The notes beneath the pieces were generated by a model. That model was not told where the DNA came from, searched no databases, and saw only the letters and a list, made by a program, of their open reading frames with translations. A stretch of DNA of 64,000 nucleotides from a virus. Both the position numbers and the translations under genes were made by a program. The DNA is taken from positions 85,007-149,006 of IMG/VR virus record IMGVR_UViG_3300009149_000011. The stretch is one strand, 5' to 3'. Shown piece after piece: positions 1-7,973 of this stretch; the stretch's first letter is position 1; every line of letters begins with the position of its first letter.

Positions 1-2
1 GG

Positions 3-221
3 AGAGTGCTTTTATATTCTTTATATGGAATATTTATAGCCGTAATGATACATGGAGCTTATGATTTTAACATTTTCATAGCAAAAGAAGGTTTATCTTC
101 AGTAGCTAAAATGAAGCAATACATGTATATTATGAGCGGTATAGGGTTGTTTATGATTAGGAATATGATATTAACTCTAAGAGATATGACTAATCAATCT
201 AAAGGCGAGATTCCTCGATAG
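3..221 (+). CDS. C-terminal fragment of a membrane protein, possibly PrsW-like (5' end outside window)
   Basis: The reading frame is open to the left edge of the window, so this is the 3' end of a longer gene even though a GTG codon at 6 could serve as a start. Visible are two hydrophobic segments separated by a short polar stretch, and a VMIHGAYDF motif in the first. An HGxxDF motif in a membrane helix recalls the last conserved motif of PrsW-type membrane proteases; that is an inference from one short motif. The 3' end overlaps the converging gene at 199-807 by 23 bases. It could equally be an unrelated membrane protein. Confidence 0.5.
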   Translation, partial: RVLLYSLYGIFIAVMIHGAYDFNIFIAKEGLSSVAKMKQYMYIMSGIGLFMIRNMILTLRDMTNQSKGEIPR

Positions 222-807
222 AATATATTAAATCCGTAAGAAAAGCTTCCATTAAATCTAATAAAGTAAATTCCATTTTATATTCACCTTGAATTCTTGG
301 GTTTAAATCTTTTTCGCTATCTAAATCAAGCCCTTCCATTAGTTTTTCAATATCCGCGCTTATATCATCTTGTTGTATGACAAGCTGATTTTCTAGAGAC
401 ACTGGTATCTGAGATAAAAAGTCTGGCCTATTATTCTTATGTATATGTTCTTCCGAATATTTTACGAAGTCTACACAGGGCTCTATAAAAATATAACCCC
501 TGTCTACAGTAAGCTTCTTAAAAACTTTTACTTCTAAATATTTTTTACCTACCTGCTGACTGCTTATCATTGCTTGATATCTATCATAATAGTCATTAAA
601 ATATTCGTAAATAAAATCTCTTGATAATGCAAAAAATTGCATTATATCTTCTACAGTAAGCCCTTCTTCCAACATAACACTCTGGCTTAAGCAAGATGTT
701 ACAAATTTGTTAGGGTCTACCTTATTGAAATCTACCAAGACTGGCTCCATTTCAGGATTAACATCGTCCAGGGTATATACTTGTTTATTTTTACAGATTT
801 TAATCAC
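199..807 (-). CDS. Hypothetical protein, 202 aa
   Basis: No family recognised. The protein is acidic, without transmembrane segments or cysteine clusters, and has a leucine-rich acidic C-terminus. The start is GTG at 807; no in-frame ATG lies near it. It ends in TAG and overlaps the plus-strand gene at the window edge. It is the last gene before the ClpC-like gene's terminator region, about 60 bases away. No function can be proposed from the sequence. Confidence 0.75.
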   Translation of the reverse strand: MIKICKNKQVYTLDDVNPEMEPVLVDFNKVDPNKFVTSCLSQSVMLEEGLTVEDIMQFFALSRDFIYEYFNDYYDRYQAMISSQQVGKKYLEVKVFKKLTVDRGYIFIEPCVDFVKYSEEHIHKNNRPDFLSQIPVSLENQLVIQQDDISADIEKLMEGLDLDSEKDLNPRIQGEYKMEFTLLDLMEAFLTDLIYSIEESRL

Positions 808-844
808 GATTATCTCTTTTTATACTACAATGTAAACATAATTT

Positions 845-885
845 AAAAAAAATTAAACTGGATCTACCTTTTTGAGACCCAGTTT
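845..885 (-). terminator. Rho-independent terminator downstream of the ClpC-like gene
   Basis: Read on the minus strand, AAACTGG and TCT pair with AGA and CCAGTTT around a loop of about nine bases, with one mismatched base on each side, followed by a run of eight T. It overlaps the last codons of the HNH remnant and would end transcripts coming from the ClpC-like gene. Confidence 0.6.
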
Positions 886-1136
886 ACAAATTTAATAACC
901 TTTGGATGAGATAATAACAACTCTATTGTATGATAGAGCCTAGCCATATCCTTTTCAGACACAAGCCTGTGAATGTTTTTGTGGCAATCAACACAAAGAT
1001 CAACGGTGAAATTCCGTTGATCTTTGATGAATAGCTTCTTGCACTAATTTCTTCGATGCTGACTTTTTGGCGCAAGATGGTGTCGAGTTGTTTCCAACTC
1101 TTCACGATCACAAAGTTTACATTTATTTTTTAGCAA
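864..1136 (-). pseudogene. HNH endonuclease family remnant with in-frame TAG and no ATG
   Basis: Reading the minus strand in one frame from a TTG at 1136 gives the pattern of a well-known small HNH family: CKLCDRE, then TRHHLAPKS, then LCVDCHKNIHRL, ending in a helix with FVNWVSKR. The two CxxC zinc pairs, HH and the second H are all present. The frame is broken by TAG at 1044-1046, in the loop between the halves, and no ATG opens the frame; the TTG lies inside the end of the ClpC-like gene. Many genes here end in TAG, including nrdA at its expected C-terminus, so TAG is a true stop. I read this as a decaying gene. A suppressed amber or sequencing error are the alternatives. Confidence 0.7.
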
Positions 1137-3276
1137 CCTTAACAATTACATCTCCCGATTTATTAAGGTCAATAGTAATCTTGTCGCCATCCTTAACTTC
1201 TTTCTTCATGATAGACATAGAAAGAGTATTCTCAACATATTTGGAGATCATTCTCTTTAAAGGTCTAGCTCCATATCGATGGTCATACCCTTTTTCAGCA
1301 AGAAGGCTAACTACAGCATCAGTTACCTTAATTGTAATTTCTCTATCAAGCAACATCCTCTTTTTAAGAATATCAAGTTGAATATTCACAATCTCCTTGA
1401 TACCTGCTTCTGAAAGAGTTTTGAATACAACTACCTCATCTATTCTATTGATAAATTCTGGTGTTGTCATCTTATGCTTTTCAAGCTCTCCCATTACAGC
1501 AGACTCCATTTCGTCTTGAGTTAATTTTTCAGAACTAGAGAAACCAATACTATCGCTTTGAACAATTTTATTTGTCCCAATGTTAGAAGTCATTATAATG
1601 ATAGTATTTTTAAAATCTACATCTCTACCCTTTGAATCCGTCAACCTACCTTCATCAAGTATTTGTAACAGATAGTTTTTAAGGTCTTCATGAGCTTTTT
1701 CAATCTCATCAAACAATATGATTGAATAAGGTTTTTGCTTAACTTTCTCCGTAAGCTGACCACCTTCTTCATGGCCAACAAATCCTGGAGGAGATCCAAT
1801 CAACTTAGCAGCTTCATGCTTCATTGAATATTCACTCATATCCATTCTAATTATATTCTCTTGATTTCCAAAAAGGAATTCAGACAATTGTTTAGACATC
1901 TCAGTTTTACCAACACCAGTTGGCCCTAAGAATAAGAAAGATCCGATTGGTTTTTTAGGGTCTCTAACGCCAGTCTTTGCTCTTTGTATAGCAGTAACTA
2001 TCTTGTCAACAGCCTCATCTTGACCTACGATCTTCTCTTTCAATTCATCTGGCATAGTAAGAAGGCGATCGTTTTCTTCATCAGTAAGATTGTTAATTGG
2101 AATACCTGTATTATTAGAAATAATTGTAGCTACGTTCTCAAGAGTTACTTCAGTTTTCTCTATGTTCTTCTTATCTTCTTCATAAGAGTTCTTTAGAGCT
2201 TCTAATTCTTCCTCTAAACGCTTTTCTTTATCCTTGATCTTAGCGGCTTCTTCAAACTCTTGACCATCAACAGCTATCTTCTTACTCTTACCAACTTCAA
2301 TAAGCTCTTTTTCTTTGTCCTTGATATTCTCTGGAACAGGAGGTGCATTGTTTATTTTAATACTAGCTCCAACTTCATCCATTAAATCTATCGCTTTATC
2401 TGGATTATTTTTAGATGGAACATATCTCTCAGACCAGTCAACTATTTTGACTAAAATGTCATCAGGATAACTTACCCCATGATGATCTTCGTACTTATCT
2501 TTGATGTTTGTAAGTATTTCTAAAACCTCTTCTCTCTTTGGGTGAGGAACCTTAACTGGCTGAAACCTTCTTTCCAAAGCTTTGTCACTTTCGATGTGTT
2601 TTTGATATTCTTCATAAGTAGTTGCTCCAATCACTTTCATTTCACCCCTAGCTAAAGCTGGCTTTAAAATGTTTGATGCATCCATTGCTCCTGAAGAACT
2701 TCCTGCTCCCATTATGTTGTGAAGCTCATCAATGAATATTATAATGTCTGGATTCTCAGAAGCTTCCTTCATAATAGCTTCCATTCTCTCTTCGAATTGA
2801 CCTCTGTATTTTGTTCCCGCAACAATAGAAGTTAAGCTAAGCTCTATAATTTTTACATTTAAAAGGCTAGAGTCAATATCTTTACTAGCTATTTTCTGAG
2901 CAAGACCTTCAACTACTGCAGTTTTTCCAATACCAGCATCACCAATAAGGACTGCGTTATTTTTCTTTCTTTTGCTAAGAATTCTAACCAACTGGTCAAT
3001 CTCTTTCTGCCTACCTACAACTGGGTCTAAACCCCCATCAATAGCTTTTTGAGTCAAATCTCTACCAAAGTGATCTAAAACTGGAGTCTTAGATTTATCG
3101 GATTTAGACTTACCTTTAGCTTTGTCCATTTGATAGTCTTTCTCTTCATCATCTTGAGGAGAATACCCATCCCCGCCAGCGTTGCGAGGATTTTCACCTC
3201 TAGGACCCGCTCCTGGGATTTTATTTTCATCGTCTTCGTCCTCGTATCTTCCGAACCCTTTTTTGTCTTTACTCAT
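1123..3276 (-). CDS. ClpC/ClpA-like AAA+ protein unfoldase
   Basis: Two AAA+ modules are clear: first Walker A GDAGIGKT near residues 112-119 with Walker B FIDELHN near 181-187; second Walker A GPTGVGKT near 451-458 with Walker B ILFDEIEKA near 520-528. A short middle segment at about 335-365 resembles the UVR/M-domain of ClpC rather than ClpB. An IGF tripeptide at 577-579 lies where Clp unfoldases carry the loop that docks on ClpP. The usual N-terminal double Clp repeat is missing; residues 1-60 are charged and low-complexity. At 717 aa it is shorter than ClpC (about 810-850). No ClpP is visible in the window, so it may feed the host ClpP (inference). Family assignment is firm, role in infection unknown. 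Confidence 0.93.
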   Translation of the reverse strand: MSKDKKGFGRYEDEDDENKIPGAGPRGENPRNAGGDGYSPQDDEEKDYQMDKAKGKSKSDKSKTPVLDHFGRDLTQKAIDGGLDPVVGRQKEIDQLVRILSKRKKNNAVLIGDAGIGKTAVVEGLAQKIASKDIDSSLLNVKIIELSLTSIVAGTKYRGQFEERMEAIMKEASENPDIIIFIDELHNIMGAGSSSGAMDASNILKPALARGEMKVIGATTYEEYQKHIESDKALERRFQPVKVPHPKREEVLEILTNIKDKYEDHHGVSYPDDILVKIVDWSERYVPSKNNPDKAIDLMDEVGASIKINNAPPVPENIKDKEKELIEVGKSKKIAVDGQEFEEAAKIKDKEKRLEEELEALKNSYEEDKKNIEKTEVTLENVATIISNNTGIPINNLTDEENDRLLTMPDELKEKIVGQDEAVDKIVTAIQRAKTGVRDPKKPIGSFLFLGPTGVGKTEMSKQLSEFLFGNQENIIRMDMSEYSMKHEAAKLIGSPPGFVGHEEGGQLTEKVKQKPYSIILFDEIEKAHEDLKNYLLQILDEGRLTDSKGRDVDFKNTIIIMTSNIGTNKIVQSDSIGFSSSEKLTQDEMESAVMGELEKHKMTTPEFINRIDEVVVFKTLSEAGIKEIVNIQLDILKKRMLLDREITIKVTDAVVSLLAEKGYDHRYGARPLKRMISKYVENTLSMSIMKKEVKDGDKITIDLNKSGDVIVKVAKK

Positions 3277-3282
3277 AATAAT

Positions 3283-3591
3283 TTAGGTTTTAGAAAGCTT
3301 ATGCCTCCATTTATTCATTAACTCTTTTGTTGCTGTAAATTTAACTCTATTCCTTTTAATATAAAAAGAATCGGAGTGAGAAAAAAGGTTAAAGACATTA
3401 TTTTCTAAAGATCCGATGTATCCATCTTCTCCGTAAATACTAACTTTAACATCATAAGGTGTTTCAGTGAAGATAAACTTTACCCTATCTGTATCTCCCC
3501 AGTAGTGAAATAACACGTATTCATCTGGAGATTTCTGAACCTTAACATCTCTACCTTGGTAGTCTTTAAACACCTTTGGGTACATAGACAT
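3283..3591 (-). CDS. Hypothetical protein, 102 aa
   Basis: Unrecognised small soluble protein, basic, rich in Tyr/Phe/Lys, directly upstream of the ClpC-like gene (6 bases apart) and likely co-transcribed with it. A TATATTTG box lies about 25 bases before its ATG and could be the -7 element of a host-type promoter, but no TTG stands 20 bases upstream. Confidence 0.7.
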   Translation of the reverse strand: MSMYPKVFKDYQGRDVKVQKSPDEYVLFHYWGDTDRVKFIFTETPYDVKVSIYGEDGYIGSLENNVFNLFSHSDSFYIKRNRVKFTATKELMNKWRHKLSKT

Positions 3592-3660
3592 CTTATTTCC
3601 TTTTTTACTAACAATAGCAAATATAGGGAAGGGTAATCAAATAAAAAAGAAAATATAGAT

Positions 3661-3861
3661 CTAATTTTTGACTTTATTTTTTTTCAAGTCAAACTCTACG
3701 AACATAGACTTGTCTTCGTCGGTGATACTGAAGAGGTTATATGTAGCATCTGGATAATAAAATCTTACTTCATCCCAAAGGTGGTCAAAGCCAACTTCCT
3801 TCAATTTAGACTTTTTAATTTCTAACACTACTTTTTTTGGAGTTTTTGTAATCAATTTCAT
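3661..3861 (-). CDS. Hypothetical protein, 66 aa
   Basis: Short lysine-rich protein with no recognised family and no membrane segment. It starts at ATG 3861, two bases after the stop of the preceding gene, suggesting translation coupling with the 143-aa late-type gene upstream. Ends in TAG. Confidence 0.6.
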   Translation of the reverse strand: MKLITKTPKKVVLEIKKSKLKEVGFDHLWDEVRFYYPDATYNLFSITDEDKSMFVEFDLKKNKVKN

Positions 3862-3863
3862 AG

Positions 3864-4295
3864 CTACTTCTTTTTTGTTTCAGGACCATAATTAGTTGCA
3901 TCCTGTTGTATTTTCCCCGCATCAAATTTTTCACCTTCTTGATCACTGCTAAACAGTTTGCTATAAAACTGTGAATCGTCTTTCAGGTTGCTAATAACAA
4001 TATCGGCTACATCAAAGTGATTCAACTTAGGGTTCTTTGCTTTCTCAAGCTTAAGCCCCTTCTTCAGTTCATCAAAAGGAAACTTATCTTTGTCAAGATC
4101 TTGATTAGTAGATGAAGATTGAAATTGGAGATATTCGTTTGCTTTATCGATTTCTTCAGGTCTTTTGAAATAGTCCTGATCGAGCATTGGAAACTCGGCG
4201 CCGCTCTCTGGATAATTAACAAACATTGTTCCGTTAGCAACTTCGTTTATTATTATCTCCTCTCGTATGATTTGCTGTAATCTTTGCTTGTTCAT
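3864..4295 (-). CDS. Putative virion-associated protein with capsid-targeting-like N-terminus, 143 aa
   Basis: Function not recognised. The N-terminus is a short amphipathic helix (IIREEIIINE) ending in I-N-E, the sequence type cut by T4-like prohead proteases after (I/L)xE in capsid targeting sequences. The rest is polar and probably helical, with a lysine tail. A TATTTATA box ends 18 bases before the ATG, as for other late-type genes in this window. Both points suggest, but do not prove, an internal head protein. Confidence 0.7.
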   Translation of the reverse strand: MNKQRLQQIIREEIIINEVANGTMFVNYPESGAEFPMLDQDYFKRPEEIDKANEYLQFQSSSTNQDLDKDKFPFDELKKGLKLEKAKNPKLNHFDVADIVISNLKDDSQFYSKLFSSDQEGEKFDAGKIQQDATNYGPETKKK

Positions 4296-4313
4296 ATCGC
4301 GCCTATCTTTAGA

Positions 4314-4321
4314 TATAAATA
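4314..4321 (-). promoter_or_regulatory. Putative late promoter box TATTTATA
   Basis: Minus-strand GCTATTTATAT, 18 bases before the ATG at 4295. It is one of eight boxes found 15-18 bases from a start codon; the reverse complement TATAAATA equals the T4 late box. Confidence 0.6.
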
Positions 4322-4390
4322 GCAGAATAATTTAAGTTTCACCCCAGTTGAAAACTTATATTTATAAAAGTAAGTTTACTTTAAACAACA

Positions 4391-4414
4391 CAAGAGCCAA
4401 ATTATTGGCTCTTG
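4391..4414. terminator. Intergenic hairpin, likely terminator of the membrane-protein gene
   Basis: Perfect ten-base stem (CAAGAGCCAA pairing with TTGGCTCTTG) with a four-base loop, just after the stop of the gene at 4447-4932. The T-tract on the minus strand is weak, so it may instead act as an RNA end-protecting hairpin. Confidence 0.5.
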
Positions 4415-4446
4415 CATTACTTATTGATAATATGTTACATTGATGA

Positions 4447-4932
4447 TTAAGCGTTCAATATCTTGTAAAACATTGTCCCGACTTTTGCGTACAATACATC
4501 CCACGCGTCTCTCAATAAAGTTCCGCATAACCAAGTTATAGCTGATATAGGGAATAAAAACCACCATCTGAAAACGCTGCTTTTAAGATCATACTCTTTC
4601 TTAAATTGTTCTAAAGATTGTGTAGGGTTTTTATGACTACCTATCCCAACATTATACTTTTTAGTCAACTCTTTACCTTTAAAGTATGTTCTTAATATTG
4701 CAAACAGTAACCCTATAAATACATACATTCCAATCAGCTGCCAGGATATATAGGATTCAATAGGGAAATTGCCCCAAAAATAATTCAAACCAATAAAGAT
4801 ACCTGCTGAAACCGTTGCTCCAGTTCCAACTTCAGCTATATCGAATGCGATAAAAGCTATAAATAAAGCTACTACTGCTACAATAAACAGTGAAGCGTAT
4901 CCAAATAATGTAAATGCTGTTAATAATTCCAT
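4447..4932 (-). CDS. Membrane protein with about four transmembrane segments, 161 aa
   Basis: Hydrophobic segments lie near residues 5-32, 38-55, 62-80 and 120-140, with a charged loop of about 40 residues between the third and fourth. No enzyme motif is visible. It sits 39 bases downstream of the CPBP-protease gene, on the same strand, within a run of small membrane and exonuclease genes. Function unknown. Confidence 0.75.
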   Translation of the reverse strand: MELLTAFTLFGYASLFIVAVVALFIAFIAFDIAEVGTGATVSAGIFIGLNYFWGNFPIESYISWQLIGMYVFIGLLFAILRTYFKGKELTKKYNVGIGSHKNPTQSLEQFKKEYDLKSSVFRWWFLFPISAITWLCGTLLRDAWDVLYAKVGTMFYKILNA

Positions 4933-4971
4933 GATTTTCTAAATGAGTTTTTAAGCCGCTCAAGCTATTTT

Positions 4972-5436
4972 TTAATAATGCAAATAGCATATTGTAAAAT
5001 TGAATATGGTGTGCGTTATTGATGTTATTGTCAATGCGAATGGATGGTTTACAGACAAACCTTTTATATACATTAAAGATAACCCTATTCCGCCAAAACC
5101 TTGAATTAATACATGTTCCCACCCACCATGAAGATACCCGAATAAGCATGAGACTATGACCATTACAGGAATAGTGTACTTTTCAAAGTATTTAACAAGT
5201 ATATAGATTGGTATAAATCTAAACGCTACTTCTTCCAAAACAGCCATCAAAGGTATAATTAAAAACAAGAAAACATTAATTCCAACCTTTTCAACTAAAG
5301 CATCTAAATCGCTACTATCAACACTTTCACTATTAAGCAATATGTATCCTATTGTAATTGACACCGCACATAACGTTACATATATAATAGAGACCTTTAA
5401 ATAAGACCACCCTTTTATCTTCTGTACATTTACCAT
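4972..5436 (-). CDS. CPBP-family (CAAX/Abi-type) intramembrane metalloprotease-like protein
   Basis: The three signatures of PF02517-type membrane proteases are all present in order within hydrophobic segments: EExxxR at residues 68-73 (EEVAFR), FxxxH at 99-103 (FGYLH), and HxxxN at 142-146 (HTIFN). These residues form the metal/catalytic site in the eukaryotic Rce1 relatives. Four or five membrane segments fit the 154-aa length, short for the family. The ATG at 5436 follows the stop of the exonuclease gene by one base, so they are likely co-translated. In bacteria members process prenylated proteins, bacteriocins or act in immunity; the phage role is unknown. Confidence 0.8.
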   Translation of the reverse strand: MVNVQKIKGWSYLKVSIIYVTLCAVSITIGYILLNSESVDSSDLDALVEKVGINVFLFLIIPLMAVLEEVAFRFIPIYILVKYFEKYTIPVMVIVSCLFGYLHGGWEHVLIQGFGGIGLSLMYIKGLSVNHPFALTITSITHTIFNFTICYLHY

Positions 5437-5437
5437 A

Positions 5438-5965
5438 TTATTTAAAACCTATTTTTAGACCCATCTCTTTCATCGCTAGGAGAGCTTCTGCGTTACCTTT
5501 AGCGTCATCCAAAGCATTATGTGTATGCTTCGTTTTTCTTAGCTTACGCTTCCACTCATGGTTCTTAGACGCATCCTTTACTAAACCGCAATATAAATCA
5601 CCTAACCTTCTTGCAGAGAACCCCATAGGATTACTTTCCGTGAAGAAGTGAAAATAGTAATTGATCCATTGCCAGTCAAATGCTGGATTATCAGAAATCA
5701 TAGTAGGTCTTCCTTTTGAGTTTTCATTAAGCCATTCGGAAAATTCTATCATTGCCTGTAAAGGGTCTCCGAAAGATTCATGCTCCTCTCTTGAATAACC
5801 CGACACTGCTAGAGCGTCTGGTATCCATTTTTCGGATATTGGCTTAACTTCCCTGTAGAAAGTTTTAGTCAACCCTTCTTCAACTATAACGGCCCCAAAG
5901 GAAACCATTGAATAGACTCCAGGTATTGGACCGTCTGCTTCTACATCGATTGATATAAAGCTCAT
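5438..5965 (-). CDS. DEDD-family 3'-5' exonuclease (RNase T/DnaQ fold), 175 aa
   Basis: The N-terminus reads SIDVEADG, giving the first two acidic ligands (D-x-E); a middle motif DNPAFDW supplies the third Asp, and HNALDDAKGNAEAL near residues 150-163 gives the H-x4-D signature of the DEDDh type. The layout (long, Phe/Trp-rich middle) is like the Rv2179c-type 3'-5' exoribonuclease family found in many phages. All catalytic residues look intact. It overlaps the next gene upstream by four bases (ATGA). Substrate, RNA or DNA, cannot be told from sequence. Confidence 0.85.
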   Translation of the reverse strand: MSFISIDVEADGPIPGVYSMVSFGAVIVEEGLTKTFYREVKPISEKWIPDALAVSGYSREEHESFGDPLQAMIEFSEWLNENSKGRPTMISDNPAFDWQWINYYFHFFTESNPMGFSARRLGDLYCGLVKDASKNHEWKRKLRKTKHTHNALDDAKGNAEALLAMKEMGLKIGFK

Positions 5966-6261
5966 CTTTTTCTACCAGTTTCTTTCATGCTTTTCTCAAT
6001 TATTGTCTTAGCTTTTATGTTTCTCCTAAATACAGGATCTGCATAAAATCTACGCAAATTAATAATCCCTATTATCAAAAACAGAGATAACAATATAACA
6101 GCCGTCCAAACCAATCTCATATATTCATTTGGAACATAGTGTTGCGGGTTGTTATAATAATATACCCTAAGAGCAATTAGTAGTGAGGCAAATATGCCTA
6201 ATAAAATATAAGTTTGTTTACTCTTTGCTATTTGAACTATAGCTTTCCTTGTTGCTTTCAT
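5962..6261 (-). CDS. Small two-helix membrane protein, 99 aa
   Basis: Two hydrophobic segments near residues 15-32 and 47-65 flanked by basic residues; the ends are strongly positive. No motif recognised. It is packed between the nucleotidyltransferase gene (2 bases upstream) and the exonuclease gene (4-base overlap). Possibly a holin-like or envelope protein, but nothing specific supports that. Confidence 0.65.
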   Translation of the reverse strand: MKATRKAIVQIAKSKQTYILLGIFASLLIALRVYYYNNPQHYVPNEYMRLVWTAVILLSLFLIIGIINLRRFYADPVFRRNIKAKTIIEKSMKETGRKR

Positions 6262-6263
6262 TT

Positions 6264-6899
6264 TTAATTCTTTAATTTATTCATTGCTTCATCCCTTAAT
6301 GGGAGATACTTTTTTATTTTCTCTTTTGTAAAGACTCCTTTATCCAATAACATCTTTTCCCATAATTCATTTGATGCTTGGAAATTTACTATTTTTTGAT
6401 GTTCTTTTATTTGAAGCCCTAACTCCAATATTCTAAGGGTGTGGAATATGCCTTTCTCAGCTTGCTCATAGTTCTCGTAACTAGACGCTTTAGAAGCTAT
6501 ATGCCACGAAGATGAGGCTTTGGTTATAATTGCCTTAATCATTTGCTTCTCTTCGTATTTTCGCACCTTAAAAGGCCATTTATTCTTTATAACCTTTTCA
6601 TCTGGCAAAGATAAACATTCCCAAGCTGCAATTTCATAGTTATTAATTGCATCTATAAAACCTCCCCTTGAATAACACACTCCTTGTATACTGCCATCTT
6701 CTGATGATATAGCATTATTTTTAAACCCTGCTCTACCATCCCTGGACTTGATCATAGAACTTTTAAATACTATAATGAAATCATCATCCGAGAACTCATC
6801 ATCGGTCCCGTACACTCTAGATCCATAAGGGTAGATATTTACGACCTCCTCTTCATTGATACCTAAAGCGTCACAAATGCTCTTAGCGTTTAATTCCAT
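6264..6899 (-). CDS. Nucleotidyltransferase-fold protein, 211 aa
   Basis: Residues 22-46 carry the polymerase-beta nucleotidyltransferase signature: PYGSRVYG followed by SDDDFIIVF, that is GSxxYG...(S)DxD, with the two metal-binding Asp of the second motif. The Arg/Tyr form of the motif is typical of the RlaP-like (PF10127) predicted nucleotidyltransferases seen in phages. The C-terminal half is helical. Its start overlaps no other gene and a host-type promoter (TTG-N20-TATATTTG) ends only four bases before the ATG, so the mRNA may be leaderless. Substrate unknown. Confidence 0.75.
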   Translation of the reverse strand: MELNAKSICDALGINEEEVVNIYPYGSRVYGTDDEFSDDDFIIVFKSSMIKSRDGRAGFKNNAISSEDGSIQGVCYSRGGFIDAINNYEIAAWECLSLPDEKVIKNKWPFKVRKYEEKQMIKAIITKASSSWHIASKASSYENYEQAEKGIFHTLRILELGLQIKEHQKIVNFQASNELWEKMLLDKGVFTKEKIKKYLPLRDEAMNKLKN

Positions 6900-6903
6900 A
6901 TCG

Positions 6904-6934
6904 CAAATATATGACTTATTATTATAAAATACAA
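6904..6934 (-). promoter_or_regulatory. Bacteroidetes-type promoter for the nucleotidyltransferase gene
   Basis: Minus strand TTG, exactly 20 bases, TATATTTG (fits TAnnTTTG). The box ends four bases before ATG 6899, so the transcript would begin at or very near the start codon. Confidence 0.6.
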
Positions 6935-6959
6935 ATGACGCCCTTTTGAGGCGTCATTT
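6933..6959 (-). terminator. Terminator after the RecA-like ATPase gene
   Basis: Ten-base stem AAATGACGCC / GGCGTCATTT with a seven-base loop, directly after the stop at 6963; the stem base is A/T-rich on both sides. It overlaps the TTG of the next gene's promoter. Confidence 0.65.
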
Positions 6960-6962
6960 TTA

Positions 6963-7892
6963 TTAAGCGGAAACTAGACCATTTTCTTTTGTTAATCTAT
7001 CAACTAATTGCATTACTGCTATAGTTACTTCCATTTCTGAAGTTGCTCCTGAATTTTGAACCTCTTTGACACCTGCGTTGAATTGTGCTTTGAACGTTTG
7101 GTAATTTGCGTGGTTCTTATTTAGTGTAGAAACAAACCCTTGAACTACATTGTTAACCGCATCCATTACTGTTTTAGTTACAGCTCTTGAAGACCACTCA
7201 TCTTCAGTAAAGAAAACCATAGAGTCGGTAGAAAATTCATAATACAATTTGATTTTAGTATCTCCTTTTCTGTTTTTTGTCCAAGTAAGAGTTCTCTCAT
7301 CTTTAGCTTGATCAAAATCCATGTGCATGTGAGCATCAAACATGTGCTTGATTGTATTCTTGCCTTCGAAAGAACCATCTTTGTTAACGTGACCGATAAC
7401 GAATAAGATAGCATTATTTTTACTAGTCCAATCTCTTAAGTCAGCAATAAGGTTCCATAAATCATCAGCAGCGCTCTCTCCGTTACAATCTTCTTGCAAT
7501 AACACTTGCAAAGAATCTATTATAACTATTTTTGGCTTAGAGATATCGATTGCTTTGATGAACTCTCCAACATTTGCACAATCATCCTTATCAGCTATAA
7601 GAGCGTTTCTGTGGTCAATTCCGAATCTCTCAGTTTGCTCCTTAACATCACACGCTGGCATTTCACGAGAATAAAGTGCAGACACTTCATTTTTAAACAA
7701 TTTCTGTAAAAAGATTGCAAAAGAAGTTTTCCCTGCTCCAGAAGTTCCTGTAAAGAAAACAGCTGAACCTATAACAAATCCATTCTTGTTAGAAGCAAAG
7801 TTGTCAATTCTACTTTCCCCTACAAGCATTGTTGGAGTGTTTCTAGTTTCTACGTCTACGTATGTTTGTAATGCTGAGTTAGAGTTCGTCAT
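6963..7892 (-). CDS. RecA-superfamily ATPase (RadA/DnaB/KaiC-like), 309 aa
   Basis: Walker A GTSGAGKT at residues 49-56 and Walker B KIVIIDSLQVL near 129-139 sit in a RecA-like core; a GHVNKDG segment near 165-171 resembles the sensor/L1 region of RadA and DnaB (xxHxxKxG). The last 90 residues are helical and lack zinc or Lon-like domains, so it is not a full RadA. It could be an additional helicase loader, recombination mediator or circadian-type ATPase; UvsX and a DnaB-type helicase are encoded elsewhere in the window. A two-part upstream element (palindrome plus TTCGTTA) precedes it. Confidence 0.8.
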   Translation of the reverse strand: MTNSNSALQTYVDVETRNTPTMLVGESRIDNFASNKNGFVIGSAVFFTGTSGAGKTSFAIFLQKLFKNEVSALYSREMPACDVKEQTERFGIDHRNALIADKDDCANVGEFIKAIDISKPKIVIIDSLQVLLQEDCNGESAADDLWNLIADLRDWTSKNNAILFVIGHVNKDGSFEGKNTIKHMFDAHMHMDFDQAKDERTLTWTKNRKGDTKIKLYYEFSTDSMVFFTEDEWSSRAVTKTVMDAVNNVVQGFVSTLNKNHANYQTFKAQFNAGVKEVQNSGATSEMEVTIAVMQLVDRLTKENGLVSA

Positions 7893-7919
7893 AGTTGTAT
7901 AGTTTGTGTTATACTTATC

Positions 7920-7957
7920 TAACGAACAAATTTGCTAAATGTTTCCATTTTGGAAAC
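7920..7957 (-). promoter_or_regulatory. Two-part upstream element: GTTTCCA-N3-TGGAAAC, 14 bases, TTCGTTA
   Basis: On the minus strand a 7-3-7 palindrome (7941-7957) is followed after exactly 14 bases by TTCGTTA (7920-7926), which lies 27 bases before ATG 7892. The same module with the same 14-base gap occurs upstream of the gene at 62822-63088. Likely a regulator-binding site or a phage promoter class. Confidence 0.5.
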
Positions 7958-7973
7958 TTTTTTACAATAAACT

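Noticed and set aside
1044-1046. Reassignment of TAG to an amino acid, suggested by the amber codon in the HNH frame
   Set aside because: Several genes end in TAG at sensible places, above all nrdA after its terminal CEACGS, so TAG acts as a stop here.
923-1111. 62-aa minus-strand frame in the HNH region
   Set aside because: It lies in another frame than the HNH motifs and resembles nothing; the HNH frame explains the region.
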